Part shown: positions 11,420 through 21,750 of the stretch, in pieces
How the letters are laid out: each line of letters begins with the position of its first letter
Numbering within the stretch: the stretch's first letter is position 1
Assembly (NCBI GenBank): GCA_022749755.1
Contig: CM040447.1
Span: 15,847,087 to 15,911,086, forward strand
Direction: 5' to 3'
Length of the DNA: 64,000 nt
Origin: Azadirachta indica
Taxonomy: Eukaryota > Streptophyta > Magnoliopsida > Sapindales > Meliaceae
Program-made: the position numbers and the translations under genes
Notes under the pieces: generated by a model
Seen by the model: only the letters and a program-made list of their open reading frames with translations
Databases searched by the model: none
Told to the model about the DNA's origin: nothing

Positions 11420-12538
11420 ATGGCGACATCTAACGGAAATTCGCTTGATGATACCACGATCGAAATTCTATCAAGGCTATCTGTGAAATCTTTAATCCGG
11501 TTTAGATGTGTTTGCAAATCCTGGTATTCTTTAGTCAAAGATCCTAATTTTATTTACAAGCACCTTAGAAACGACGATAATATTCGTCTCACGGCGCGCT
11601 ATACAGTTGCTAATGAGGACGATGAATACGATGATACAGACAGCTATTTTTCCTTTTTCCCCGACGAAACACTTACAGACTTATCTTTACAAAAGCTTGA
11701 CCCTCAAAGGTCGGAAGCGGTAGCTATCGTTGGACCCTACGATGGCATATTTTGTTTATTTAGATGTAACACTCTCATAACACTATGGAACATTGCCACC
11801 AAAGAATACAGAATTCTACCAAAATGTAAAGTATTACTTCCACACTATACAACGATTCAGGATACTGAAGTTGCATTTGGATTTGATTTTTCTTGTAATG
11901 CTTACAAGTTGGTTTCAATACTCACATTGTGGGATAAGAAAAGACGTTTGCAATATGAATTATCACATATTGCAGTGTACAACCTAGGTACTAATTCTTG
12001 GAGAGGATATAAGGGCTTTGAAATGAAATATTATTACATGAATTATAGAGGCAATAGCATCTGCTTGAATGGAGTTTGTTATTGGATAGTTTTGGAAGAT
12101 TATGACAGCAAAGTGATTCTTTCATTTGACATGAAACATGAGGTGTTCCAAGAGATAAAAACCCCATGTAATCCTAAATCAACACTTGGGGAACTGGCAT
12201 TGTTTAACGACTCTCTGTCTTTGTTAGTTTTAGATGAGATAGAGAAATGTTTTGATTTATGGCTGATGAAAGAGAGATGTTGGGCCAAACAATTTACTGT
12301 TGGACCTCTTCTAGAAGTTTATGAGCCACTTACACTTTGGAAGAAAGATTCATTTTTTGTAGAATCAAGCAATGGAGAGCTGCTCTTATACGATCCTAGT
12401 ACCCATGAAATGAGGGATCTTGGACTTAGGTGTTTATGGTTTTCCATTTATATCTACAGAGAAAGTCTGATTACATTAAAAGGAGAAGATAGTTTATTAG
12501 GTAATTGTGATATTCCGTGGCATATTTTGGGCGTGTAG
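11420..12538 (+). CDS. F-box protein with F-box-associated (FBA) domain
   Basis: Single-exon gene of 372 codons. Residues about 8-50 form an F-box (TTIEILSRLSVKSLIRFRCV, then KSWYSLVKDPNFIYKHL), which binds SKP1 and places the protein in an SCF ubiquitin ligase. Residues about 105-360 are an F-box-associated interaction domain, the substrate-binding part, with the usual landmarks: GPYDGIFCL, LWNIATKEYRILPK, YNLGTNSW, LNGVCYWI, VILSFDMKHEVFQEI, TVGPLL and ELLLYDPSTHEMRDLG. It ends with DIPWHILGV, the family C-terminus also seen in its relatives here. No stops or frame breaks are visible. The ATG at 11420 aligns with the starts of its paralogues. It is the first of a cluster of related genes. 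Family membership is certain; its target and whether it is an S-locus F-box are unknown. Confidence 0.93.
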   Translation: MATSNGNSLDDTTIEILSRLSVKSLIRFRCVCKSWYSLVKDPNFIYKHLRNDDNIRLTARYTVANEDDEYDDTDSYFSFFPDETLTDLSLQKLDPQRSEAVAIVGPYDGIFCLFRCNTLITLWNIATKEYRILPKCKVLLPHYTTIQDTEVAFGFDFSCNAYKLVSILTLWDKKRRLQYELSHIAVYNLGTNSWRGYKGFEMKYYYMNYRGNSICLNGVCYWIVLEDYDSKVILSFDMKHEVFQEIKTPCNPKSTLGELALFNDSLSLLVLDEIEKCFDLWLMKERCWAKQFTVGPLLEVYEPLTLWKKDSFFVESSNGELLLYDPSTHEMRDLGLRCLWFSIYIYRESLITLKGEDSLLGNCDIPWHILGV

Positions 12539-12963
12539 TAATCAAATTCTAATTCAAGACAAAAGAATTCACATCTCGGAAGAAGTTTTGTCTTTTTTAT
12601 ATTAGGCTAATAATCGTTTATACCTGACGTTGTCTCAAGTGGAGCACTTTGGAGTTTTGGAAAAAGAACAAGCGTAGATGTTAGTGTGTTTTCAATGTAG
12701 CATGAGTGAATTATACGGTAAGTAATGTAAAGCAATTTTAAAATTTAATTAGTTTAAAAAATTTTTATTTTTATCAATGTAGTTATTTAATTTTTAATTT
12801 TTTTTTTAAATAAAAATTATTATTTTTATTTGAATTAACTTTTATCGGTAGACTTTTTCGATTATATATAAAACAACTTTTAATATTATTTTAATAATTT
12901 TTCATTCAATTAAGTTTTGGATAGAGGTTGTTATTGGCTATGTAGTTTTCAAATTAATCATTG

Positions 12964-13462
12964 TAGTGATTCTTTCAATTCAAATAGGCAATGAGGTGTT
13001 TGAAGAAATACACGTACCTGACAAAATTCGTGAATCAAAAGAAGTGACTCTTGGATTATATAATAATAATAATTGTGTTTCACTAGTATGTGTAAATGAA
13101 TACGACTGTGGTAAGTTACGGGTGATGAAAGAAAGATGTTGGACCACGATATTTGAATTTTTCACGAGGAGAAGAAAGAGCACTTGGATTTTGGAAGAAC
13201 GGGACTTTGATTTTGAAAGAATGAGACATATGTTGTAGATTTCGTAGATATATATATAGATATATATATAGATATATATATATATATATATAGTCGACCC
13301 TAATAGTATTCCACAAATATGAAATCTCGAACTTAAGGTTGAGTTTTTAAGGTTCATAATTATAAAGACAGTCTAATTCCAATTGAAGGAGAAGATAATT
13401 GGTTCCAAGTTTTTGACCATGACATTCCGTGGCATATCTTGGATGTCTCATATTTAAATTGA
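12964..13462 (+). pseudogene. C-terminal remnant of an F-box/FBA gene
   Basis: Starts abruptly in the middle of the FBA domain (VILSIQIGNEVFEEIHVPD), with no F-box. It continues through VTLGLYNNNN and MKERCWTTIF, then degrades into RRKSTWILEERDFDFERMR and stops at 13238. A TATA-rich microsatellite interrupts it. The tail then resumes in another frame (KDSLIPIEGEDNWFQV, then DIPWHILDVSYLN, stop at 13460-13462). It is a dead duplicate of the neighbouring F-box genes. Its last 60 bases are also the left edge of the large duplication shared with 48.37 kb. Confidence 0.85.
13240..13294. repeat. TATATAGA/TA microsatellite
   Basis: Run of ATATATAGATATATATAT-type repeats inside the F-box remnant. 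It separates the frame that stops at 13238 from the surviving C-terminal codons. Confidence 0.85.
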
Positions 13463-14793
13463 AAGTTAAGCTATGTTTTTTTATAAAAATAAATTAAGAA
13501 GATTATATAAGAGAAATATATCCGAGTTCTTTTTGTAAGTTGGAAGAGCAAACTTAATTCTATACGTCGGAACCGATCGAAAAGCAGTAGTTAATAATGA
13601 ACTATACTGTAATTTTGGGTATAAAACTCCTTTATCTACTAATTAAGTGAGAAAATTTATTGGACAATTAGATTCTACAAGGGGATGATATGAAATGCCT
13701 AGCCCAGCCTGGCCTGGCCCCAAAACAAGAGAATCAAGCAATAACAAAATTCTTTCTAAAATTTTGTAATTTGAAAAACTTTGATTATCTTTTAAAGAGC
13801 TGCGCAAATTATGTCTTGTACTTCAGCCTACATTGTAGATCATCGTCATTCTTTTCTCTTGTATCTGTTTCTAATTTTTATTTTCTTAAGCTGTCAAATA
13901 TTTCAGAAATGGAAACACTGCATGCGTCATCTGCAGTTATTTTATCTCATTTTTCTGTTATGGATGTATTGGCTACGTATCAAAGTACAATCATATTCCA
14001 GCTGAAAAAGTGATGCTAGCGAAACGACGTAAAGTGTTTTGCACAGATTAACAACGAATTACCGCGAATGCTGTCAAACAGAATATTGCAAGATATAACA
14101 ATTCATTTTGTTGTTATAACTTATAAGCAATCTCCCAATTTAATATATAGCTTACATATGTTGGGCTCGGACTGATTCCTATTAATAATTGTTGGGATAC
14201 GTGACTCGTTAATAATCTTTTGTGAGATATAAAAAGACTGATTTATTTTACGAAGACTCTTATGTCCGTAAATACCCTATGCAACTAATTCTTGGACAGA
14301 CTTAAGGAACTTTTTAATTAATTCAATCTGTTATTATGTGTTTTTCGTCTAATAGCAGTAAGCCTTACACATGGTTGAAGCTTGTTAGTTGTTGCTAGTT
14401 TATTTATTAATTTAATTTTGAAGAATTATATGTTTATTATTTTTTAGAATTTATGTATTAAAATTCGTCTAATATAAGTTTAATAATCCCCTCCAATTTT
14501 TTAGAGGATATTTATATTAAAATATTTATAAAAAGCATCAAAAACAAATCAATGGTTTGCCCCTACCCTTTTTTAGGGTTTGACCCAAATTCCAAGCCAC
14601 ACAAGTAAAATTGTCAAATCACAGAAATATTTGATTAAATAATGTAATAAAAATGAAAACAAGAGGGGTCTCGGATACATTATTTAGAAAGGAAAAAAGA
14701 AATTGTGGCATTGGTGTATTAGTATAAATAAATTTGATCTCTTTATTTTCATAATTTCTTTCATTCACATTTCGCTTTTCATATCAAATAATA

Positions 14794-15953
14794 CTAATCT
14801 GTTAACGACACATTCAAGATATGCCAGGGAATGTCAAAGAATTCAAACCAATTATCCCCTCCTTTGATTGGAATTAGACTCTCTTTATAAATATTGACCG
14901 AAAGAAAAAGACCCAAAAATCCAAGGTCTCTCGTTTCTTCGTTACTATGCTCGTATAAGAGTAGATGTTCATTGTTGGAATGTAAAAAAAATGTATTTTT
15001 CTTCCAAAGTCCAATTGGTTTACCAACTCCTATGAGAGGTCCAACAGTGAATATCTTCGTCCAATGTCTTCCTTTCATAAGCCATATCTCAAAAATATTG
15101 TCCACTTCATCTAAACATAGTAAAGAAATAGAGTATCATGTAACCCAAGAGTCACATGCTCTAATTCAGAGATATTGTCTGGTATATGTATTTCTTGGAA
15201 CATTCCAGTGCCGATGTGAAATGATAGGATCACTTTCTGACTATTACTTAGAAAACTAGATAGCCAGTAACAGATCCCATCTAAGTGTATGCTCTCAGAT
15301 GGATTATTCATATAGTAATGATCTACTTTAAAGTATTCAAAAGCTCTCCAAGAGTTATTACGTAGGGTGTACACAGCAACATGGGAAAATTCATATGTCA
15401 ATTTTGTCTTTAGATTCCACAAGCTGAATATCATAACCAACTTGTAATCATTATTTATAGTATCCAATCCAAATCCGATGTTAGTACTCAAAATGTTAGT
15501 ATAGCGCGGAAAGAAAACTTTAAGTTTTGGAAGAAGTCTTGTCTCTTTAGTGGCCAAATTCCATAAAATTATACGATTACTATTACTTCCATTAATACAA
15601 AATATGCCATCATAAGGACCCCCAAGAAATTCACGGAAGGGCTGATAAAGATCAAGATCTTGCATTGATAAGTTTGTCAGTGTTTCATCTGGAAACAAAC
15701 AAAGACGATCGGTAGGGTAGGCAAAATGGTCATCCTCATCCTCAACCATAAAACTAACAAATAAACGATAGTTATCTTCATTGTTTAGGTGTTTGGAAAT
15801 GAACTCAGTGTTTCTAAATAAAGCATGCCAAGATTTGCAAACGCATCTAAATCTCAATAAAGATTTTACAGGTAGTTTTGATAGAACTTCAACTATGATT
15901 TCCTGCAACAAATATCCATTATTACTTGTCGCCATTATCGATCTCACCTTCAA
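14794..15953 (-). pseudogene. F-box/FBA gene with a one-base frameshift (copy A)
   Basis: Minus-strand twin of the intact gene at 51456-52616. The first 280 codons (15953-15111) hold an F-box (EIIVEVLSKLPVKSLLRFRC, then KSWHALFRNTEFISKHL) and most of an FBA domain (GPYDGIFCI, LWNLATKETRLLPKL, YTLRNNSW, LDGICYWL). Near 15135 one base is missing compared with the twin: the stretch GAGTATCATGTAACCC against GAGTAATTATATAATCC. The frame then hits a stop. The remaining domain is intact in the next frame (15105-14794) through DIPWHILNVSLTD. A truncated protein with the F-box could still be made. The start may be the seventh codon (MATS, 15935), which aligns with the paralogue at 11420. It could be a real null allele or a sequencing error. 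Confidence 0.88.
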
Positions 15954-16734
15954 ATTCGGATCTAAATAAATAAAATCTTTTCCTATTATATCAGCTTATA
16001 GAAATCTTCTCTACGGAAATATTCCAGATGAAAATTTTAGTAAGTCAAAGCAAAAAATGGAAAACGAAAAAGGACTCCGTACCCTTATCTTTCTTGTGAC
16101 TCAATCGGGAAGTACTGCAAAATATAAAAACCGTGATCTTCACCGGTGAAGTCTAATAGACGTAAACACAGTCAACATTCTACTTCAAATATATAACTGG
16201 CCAAAGAAAATTCCTTTGAGAGCAATCAATGTCAATTGCACAATATTTTCTCTGAAAAAGTTTGATCATTTAGGAAATTTAAATTGCAAGGAGATGAGAA
16301 AGGATAAGTTGTGGATGAGCAATAAGAGTGTCCTTTTAGTCAATTTTCTTCATTTACAAACTCTTCTGTGTCTTTGATGATCTGAATATATAAAATCAAA
16401 TGTTAAAGAGTAACAAATTCTATCAATTATTAGTAGTCAACTTTGATGCGAGATTATAGGCCAACCACAATTATATTTTCTTTTCTTATTTTCTTGCAAG
16501 TTCTTAGTCCACAATTATATCAACTTTCAATAATAAAGCAAATGAAAGGATGATTTTGACAATTCTTGGAGTTTTTGATCAATTAGAATCTGGATATTAA
16601 AAACTTGATCATGATAGAGACCACACTGTTTGAATATTAAATATCGTTGCAACTGCCTATCTAATCACAAGCAAGCCAATGTATGAAAATATTTTTTATT
16701 TTTCTTTCTTACTTTTTAACAAACCTTGACCAGT

Positions 16735-16965
16735 AAGGCCACTCTATTAATAAAAAAAAAAAGAAGGAACAAACAATCTAGAGAGACAAAATGAGCCTTA
16801 TCCTTCAACAAAACCATAAAACAGGATGAAGATAAAAAATAAAACCGACCGGTGACAAGGAAAATCATTCGCGCAATTCATCACGGCTCGGAGTCAAGTT
16901 TGCCAATGCATCAGCCACCGCATTAGTTTCCCGAAAAAAATGAGAGCACTGAAAATTAGACTATG
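16735..16965 (-). pseudogene. 3' scrap of a LINE (RNase H-like C-terminus and tail)
   Basis: Read on the minus strand, about 16960-16865 encodes FFRETNAVADALANLTP, typical of the RNase H-like end of plant LINE polyproteins. It is followed by an untranslated tail ending in TTAATAGAGTGGCCTTACTGG. The same scrap lies at about 58980-59215 in copy B, so it was present before the duplication. There is no reverse transcriptase domain here. Confidence 0.6.
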
Positions 16966-17262
16966 GTCCATAAATTTTCCTCTCTAAGCAAAACATAATC
17001 CTACACTTATTTTATTAAAATATATTTAATGTGAATGAAATAAATGTAGAAATGAAGATGAAATTTCACGCAATCATACCATAATCATATAATTTTATGT
17101 TTATGGATAAGGTTTCTATCTATATTATTTTTATTATCATCCTTGTTGATGGCGAATTTGTAATTTGCATAGCAACATAAAAATTGATGTTTTGCTACAT
17201 TTTGTGAATTTTACGACAGGAAAAAGATTCTTAAGATTTGAAGCCCGAACTGACAAAGATAT

Positions 17263-17345
17263 ATGATGGTGGCACGTAATGGGTTTGCCGTATGATATAT
17301 TGATTGAGGTTCTATCAAAATTACATGGGAAATCTCTGATAATTT
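17263..17345 (+). pseudogene. N-terminal stub of an F-box gene
   Basis: ATGATGGTGGCACG begins a reading frame whose shifted continuation matches LPYDILIEVLSKLHGKSLI, the first helix of an F-box. After GGGAAATCTCTGATA the similarity stops. Its copy at 59519 runs on through a full-length F-box pseudogene, so this one is the same gene cut off at the edge of the duplicated block. The preceding leader (GACAGGAAAAAGATTC...) is shared with that copy. Confidence 0.75.
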
Positions 17346-18490
17346 TCATATATTTTAAAGTTGTATTGAAGACTGTTAATATTAGGTGAGATAAATTGAA
17401 AATTATCTCACTTTACTAACCGCTGACACAAGTTTGGTTGAGGATCTAACCAACATTGACAAAAATAATTCGAACCTAAGTGATAATTTTTAATAGAATT
17501 AGAAACTTTTTTAATCTAATTTGGAAAATATAACAAGTAAATTGATATTTCTTCAAACATTAAGAACGAAAATGAAATTATCCCAGTTCTAAATATTTTA
17601 ATAACCTAGCTAATAACCTAGCTAGTAGCCTACATCAATTGTATTTATAAGACGTATGCATAATTAGTTGTATTTATGCACAGCCCAATCAAAGGTACTT
17701 ATTTGAACGCTTATGTTTATTTTTCTAACTCCTATGAACAATTATATTAACTAAAAATTTAAAAATATATATATAACAACCAGCAACGATCAACAGTTTA
17801 TATGGTGAAGAAACGGGAAATGCAGGAATGGCAGAATTACGAAAAGAGAAGAAATGCAAAGCTCAGTTCTATTTGGTATTTCAAATTAATGATCTCTGCA
17901 ACCTTTTATTTGTAAGTGAAAAAATAGATCTGTTATAATGGTGTAATTTCTACATTAAATGTCCAATTAAAGCCTTTGAAAATCTGTCATCCATTTTGAA
18001 TTCAAAGTTGTTTAATCAACTCAAACAATAAATAATACGTGGTTCTTCAAGAATTAATTAATCAATCACCTGTAACAAATTCTATCCAAATATGTGCTGC
18101 ACTGCTGTTGGACCAATAACACGAATAGAACAACAAATTGACTTCAAACATTCCAAGCCTTCTCAAAGAATTAGTACATAGATTGCACAAGGTCAATATA
18201 AGAAAATAAATCTCTTTTTATCTCAAAAGATTAATATTATAATTAACTTGGAGTCATTAGTAATAAGATCCCATCCAAATCCAACAATATAACTATATTA
18301 AATTTGGAAAAGCGCTTATAATGACAAAATAGACTATTACATGTAAAACTAAAAAAATTACAAAATAGTCTAATTAATAAACATCTTGAAATTGAGATTC
18401 AAATTCTTGTTGAAACAAAGTTATATATCCCAATAAAATGTACACCCATTTTAAATAAATTTATTGAAATAAAATATGGCATACATAACA
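17346..18490. other. Intergenic, no gene seen
   Basis: AT-rich DNA between the F-box stub and the 3' end of the next minus-strand F-box gene. It contains only short open frames and A/T runs, and no recognisable repeat family. Confidence 0.5.
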
Positions 18491-19615
18491 TCACTCATCC
18501 AATAAATTATCCCCTCCTTTTATTGTAATTAAACTCTCCTTATAGATATGAGTTGAAAACCAAAGACATTCGAGTTCAAAATCCCTCATCTCTCCGGTAC
18601 TAGGCTCATACAAGAGCAACTGTCTGGTGTTTAATTCTACAAAGAATGACCCTTTCTTCCAAAATTGGAGTGGTTTGTAAAATCCTATAAAAGGTCCAAC
18701 AGTGAATTCTTTATTCCAATTTCCCTTTTTCAGCACCCATGCTTCAAAATAATGACTATTGGTATCTAAAAGTAGCACACTAAGAGAGTCATTATATACA
18801 TCAAGAGTAACTTCTGATGATTCAGGAATAGGTGGCCCTTGTATCTCTTGGAAATCTTCATCACCCAAGTTAAATGAAAGGATCCCACTGTGATTATCAT
18901 TTTTTAATTCCAATAACCAATAAAAAGCTCCATCCAAGTGTACACTATCATTATATGAAGATATATCGTTAAGAAATGACTTCGAACTTTCAAATACTCT
19001 CCAAGAATTAGTTCGTAAGGTGTACACTGCAACATGATGGACCTCATATAACAACATTCGTTTTTCATCCAACAATTTCATTATTAAAACCAACTTGTAG
19101 TCATTGGTCACGAGATCAAGTCCGAATCCAGCTTCAGTGGTGTGAAGCCTTATATAATATTGTGAAAGGATTCCAAGTTTTGGAAGAGTTCTGGACTCTT
19201 GAGTTGCAATGTTCCATAAAGTTACCAGATTAGTTACTCCAATTATAATCATTATGCCACTATAAGGACCCCAGATCAATCCAATTACGGGTTGTTGAGA
19301 CTCAAGTTCTTGTAATGACAAGTCTCCAAGTGTTTCATCAGGGTAAAAAGCAAGAAAATCTCTGGGTTCGACGGGCTTTGAGCCATCTGCCCTTTCTTCC
19401 TCAGTATCACTCCCCTTTTCAACCTCCTTTGCGTATATAACAATTAGACGCGTATTGTTATCATTTTTAAGGTGTTTGTTGATGAAAATTGGGTCTTTAC
19501 TTAAAGTATACCAAGATTTGCAGACCCACCTTAATCGCAACAGAGATTTCACTGGCAGCTTTGCTAGAATTTCAAGTATCATATCATCAAGCGAATCTCC
19601 GGTCTCTGTAACCAT
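18491..19615 (-). CDS. F-box protein with FBA domain, C-terminus slightly short
   Basis: Single-exon frame of 374 codons. The F-box is at residues about 8-50 (DMILEILAKLPVKSLLRLRW, then KSWYTLSKDPIFINKHLK). An acidic insert follows (EVEKGSDTEEERADG, about residues 68-82), longer than in its relatives. The FBA domain spans about 115-360: GPYSGIMII, LWNIATQESRTLPKLG, YTLRTNSWRVF, LDGAFYWLL, GILSFNLGDEDFQEIQ, TVGPFIGFYKPLQFW and QLLLYEPSTGEMRDF. The protein ends at GGDNLLDE; the relatives carry about 12 more residues ending in IPWHIL. The DNA just beyond the stop still resembles that tail in another frame, so a small late frameshift probably shortened it. It is likely still able to fold. Predicted role: SCF substrate receptor, target unknown. 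Confidence 0.87.
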   Translation of the reverse strand: MVTETGDSLDDMILEILAKLPVKSLLRLRWVCKSWYTLSKDPIFINKHLKNDNNTRLIVIYAKEVEKGSDTEEERADGSKPVEPRDFLAFYPDETLGDLSLQELESQQPVIGLIWGPYSGIMIIIGVTNLVTLWNIATQESRTLPKLGILSQYYIRLHTTEAGFGLDLVTNDYKLVLIMKLLDEKRMLLYEVHHVAVYTLRTNSWRVFESSKSFLNDISSYNDSVHLDGAFYWLLELKNDNHSGILSFNLGDEDFQEIQGPPIPESSEVTLDVYNDSLSVLLLDTNSHYFEAWVLKKGNWNKEFTVGPFIGFYKPLQFWKKGSFFVELNTRQLLLYEPSTGEMRDFELECLWFSTHIYKESLITIKGGDNLLDE

Positions 19616-20714
19616 TATATCTTGTCTATTTTAGCTCCTAAATCAAATGTATCTTCTCCTTTCTGTCGCAAAATTAGTTACTGTTTAAAAAATCAGTTAA
19701 TAACTATTTTAGTTAAGAGGTAATTCAATATGGTCTCAAAGTTATTTTGATTTTAGGGTGTTGTATTCTAATCTTCTCAAAATCATATTTAACCTGGAAG
19801 GGAAAGATAGATAATTTAAAATATTATTGTTTTGGCTCCACTTAAACTGTAAATAACCAAACTTCGCCCCGATGATCAAGCTAAAATACGTGAAAAAAAA
19901 AATCCATTTTCACTCTTTGGCAATAATGACCACCAAAACCAAAAATTGAAGCAAAATACATTGTCTTTTGCTTCAAAAGCTGAATTATCTGTTATTAGTT
20001 ATTCTTGTTACTTTTTTTTTCCTACGTTTCTAAATCTACTATCAGAAGAAGAATTGTTTTTTCATGATATCTAAATAAATATACATTACACTCGGCATTT
20101 TGTAATTTTTTTCTAAAGAGAATGGGTGTAAAGTTTAAGAAATTTATTATAAATGCGGAGTGGAAAAGATTATGAAGAAACGAAGCAAAATAAAAGTTAT
20201 TACGTACCGTTATCTTGCTAGTCCTTTAATTGGTAGTTGCAATAGTGTAAAATATCTTGCTTGTGATCGTCAACGTGAAGGGTTCTCCAATTATCAATGG
20301 ATCCAGGTGCTAATTAATTTACCTCACGAGCAATTCCGAAAATTTTAAAAATGGTCTCCTTTAGTCTCCAAGAAAAATTAAAGCAAATGCAAATGAAGAT
20401 TTTTATCCCTGAAATTGATATGATGACCAGGAAAATTGGGAGAAATTAGAGTAGATGAATTGTGGATGGGCAACAATTTCGCAAGCTAATGGACTGTTAA
20501 ACATACACTCGTGGACATTGCGAACTCCACAAGTACTTGGTGAAACATTATTTGTAATTTTTTATATACGCTTCGAAGTAATTTTGATAAGTAATGTCAC
20601 ATATTTCAAAAAGAATATGAACAACGTATATTGAGAAAATATGATTTTGAACTCTTTTGTTAGATTTCATAGATTTATGCTAGACCAAAAGGCATCTTAT
20701 AGATAGCTAAACTC
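19616..20714. other. Intergenic, upstream of the minus-strand F-box gene
   Basis: AT-rich spacer that includes the promoter side of the gene at 18491-19615. I see no other gene; the only open frame of note (20160-20348) has no recognisable features. Confidence 0.5.
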
Positions 20715-21560
20715 ATTATCCACTTACGTATAAATAACAATTAGACGACTGTTCTCATCATTTTTGTGTTGCTTAGAGATAGGGTAAAGTCCATTTTAGT
20801 TCTAAAATTTTAGTTCAATATCTTTATTAATTTTTAATTATATTAAAAATATCTTTAAAAATTTTAATTTATTAAAAAATTACAATTATACACTTATATG
20901 ATAATAATTATTTAAGAAAATAATGAATAAATCTCTAAAATTTAAAAAAAAAATACGTCAACATAAAATACATAAATTAAATAAATAACATTATTATTTT
21001 ATGGCATATTGATAATATAAATATTTATTTATATTATACATTTATTATTTTTTTTTATTTTATTTATATTTTAAATACACATGTACATACATTATATTTA
21101 AATTATAATATAATTATAAATAGTTATTATAAATTATTATAAAGGAAATAAATTTATGAATCTATATTTTAGTAATAAATTAATACTTATTTTCCTTTTT
21201 TTTAATTTTAATAACTACGAGTTTGTAATTTATTTTTATTTAATTTCTCACAAATAATCATAATATAATTAATTTGTTAACTTATTATGAAAATGCTATT
21301 ATTATTATTTAATTAATATATTTTTATATAAATATATTGTATTTTCTTAAATTATAGAGATTTATTTGTTATTTTTCTTAAAAAAAATTACTATTAGGTA
21401 TAATTGTTATTTTTAAATTGAGACTTTTAAACATATTTTTAAAACTATTAAAACAAATGAAAGTATTAAATCAAACCTTTGGGATTAAAAATCTTTTACC
21501 CATTGAAGATAAAATTAAAATATTTAATAAAAGCATGCCAAGATTTTATTTATTCACTTA
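20715..21560 (-). pseudogene. F-box fragment split by a MITE
   Basis: On the minus strand, 20783-20720 encodes KQHKNDENSRLIVIYT, matching the segment just after the F-box in the gene at 18491 (KHLKNDNNTRLIVIYA). On the far side of an inserted AT-rich element, 21505-21550 matches the preceding F-box codons (the AAGCATGCCAAGATTT stretch, shared with both F-box copies). No other part of the gene survives. The alignment of both flanks to one ancestral gene shows that the piece in between is an insertion. Confidence 0.6.
20782..21501. mobile_element. AT-rich MITE-like insertion inside an F-box fragment
   Basis: The ends are inverted: GGGTAAAGTCCATTTTAG on the left against GGGTAAAAGATTTTTAATCC read inward from the right. 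The flanks TTAGAGATA and TTGAAGATA differ at two of nine bases and look like an aged 9-bp target duplication. Both flanks align to neighbouring parts of one F-box gene, which supports an insertion of about 720 bp. The interior is almost pure A/T and non-coding. Confidence 0.55.
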
Positions 21561-21750
21561 TTAATTCACCCTATAAAATCTTTAAAATTAGGGAAAATAC
21601 TAATTTTTTTTTTCCTAATTTTTGGCGATCCTACCACTTACCTCTCTATTGTTTCGAAACTATATTTTACTGTTACCTTTAATTGAGTGTCAACTTTTCA
21701 TTTTTTGAAGTATGTTACAATTTTGTCTCAAAAAGTAATAATGACTTTCA

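Larger units (their letters stand above)
13395..17345. repeat. Segmental duplication, copy A
   Basis: This block matches the pieces 48370-48846, 50478-53092 and 58645-59600 in the same order and orientation. Matching stretches include ATTCCAAGTTTTT..., GAACTATACTGTAATTTTGG, TCTTGTACTTCAGCC, the whole minus-strand F-box gene, GAGCAATCAATGTCAATT, the LINE scrap and the F-box stub at 17.26 kb. Copy A lacks the Mutator-like and copia insertions found in copy B, so it shows the older arrangement. It ends in the codons just after the start of the F-box stub; copy B continues into a longer F-box pseudogene. Confidence 0.88.

Noticed and set aside
12980..13357. 125-codon minus-strand frame with a Tyr-Ile repeat
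   Set aside because: It is the antisense of the F-box remnant plus the TA microsatellite.
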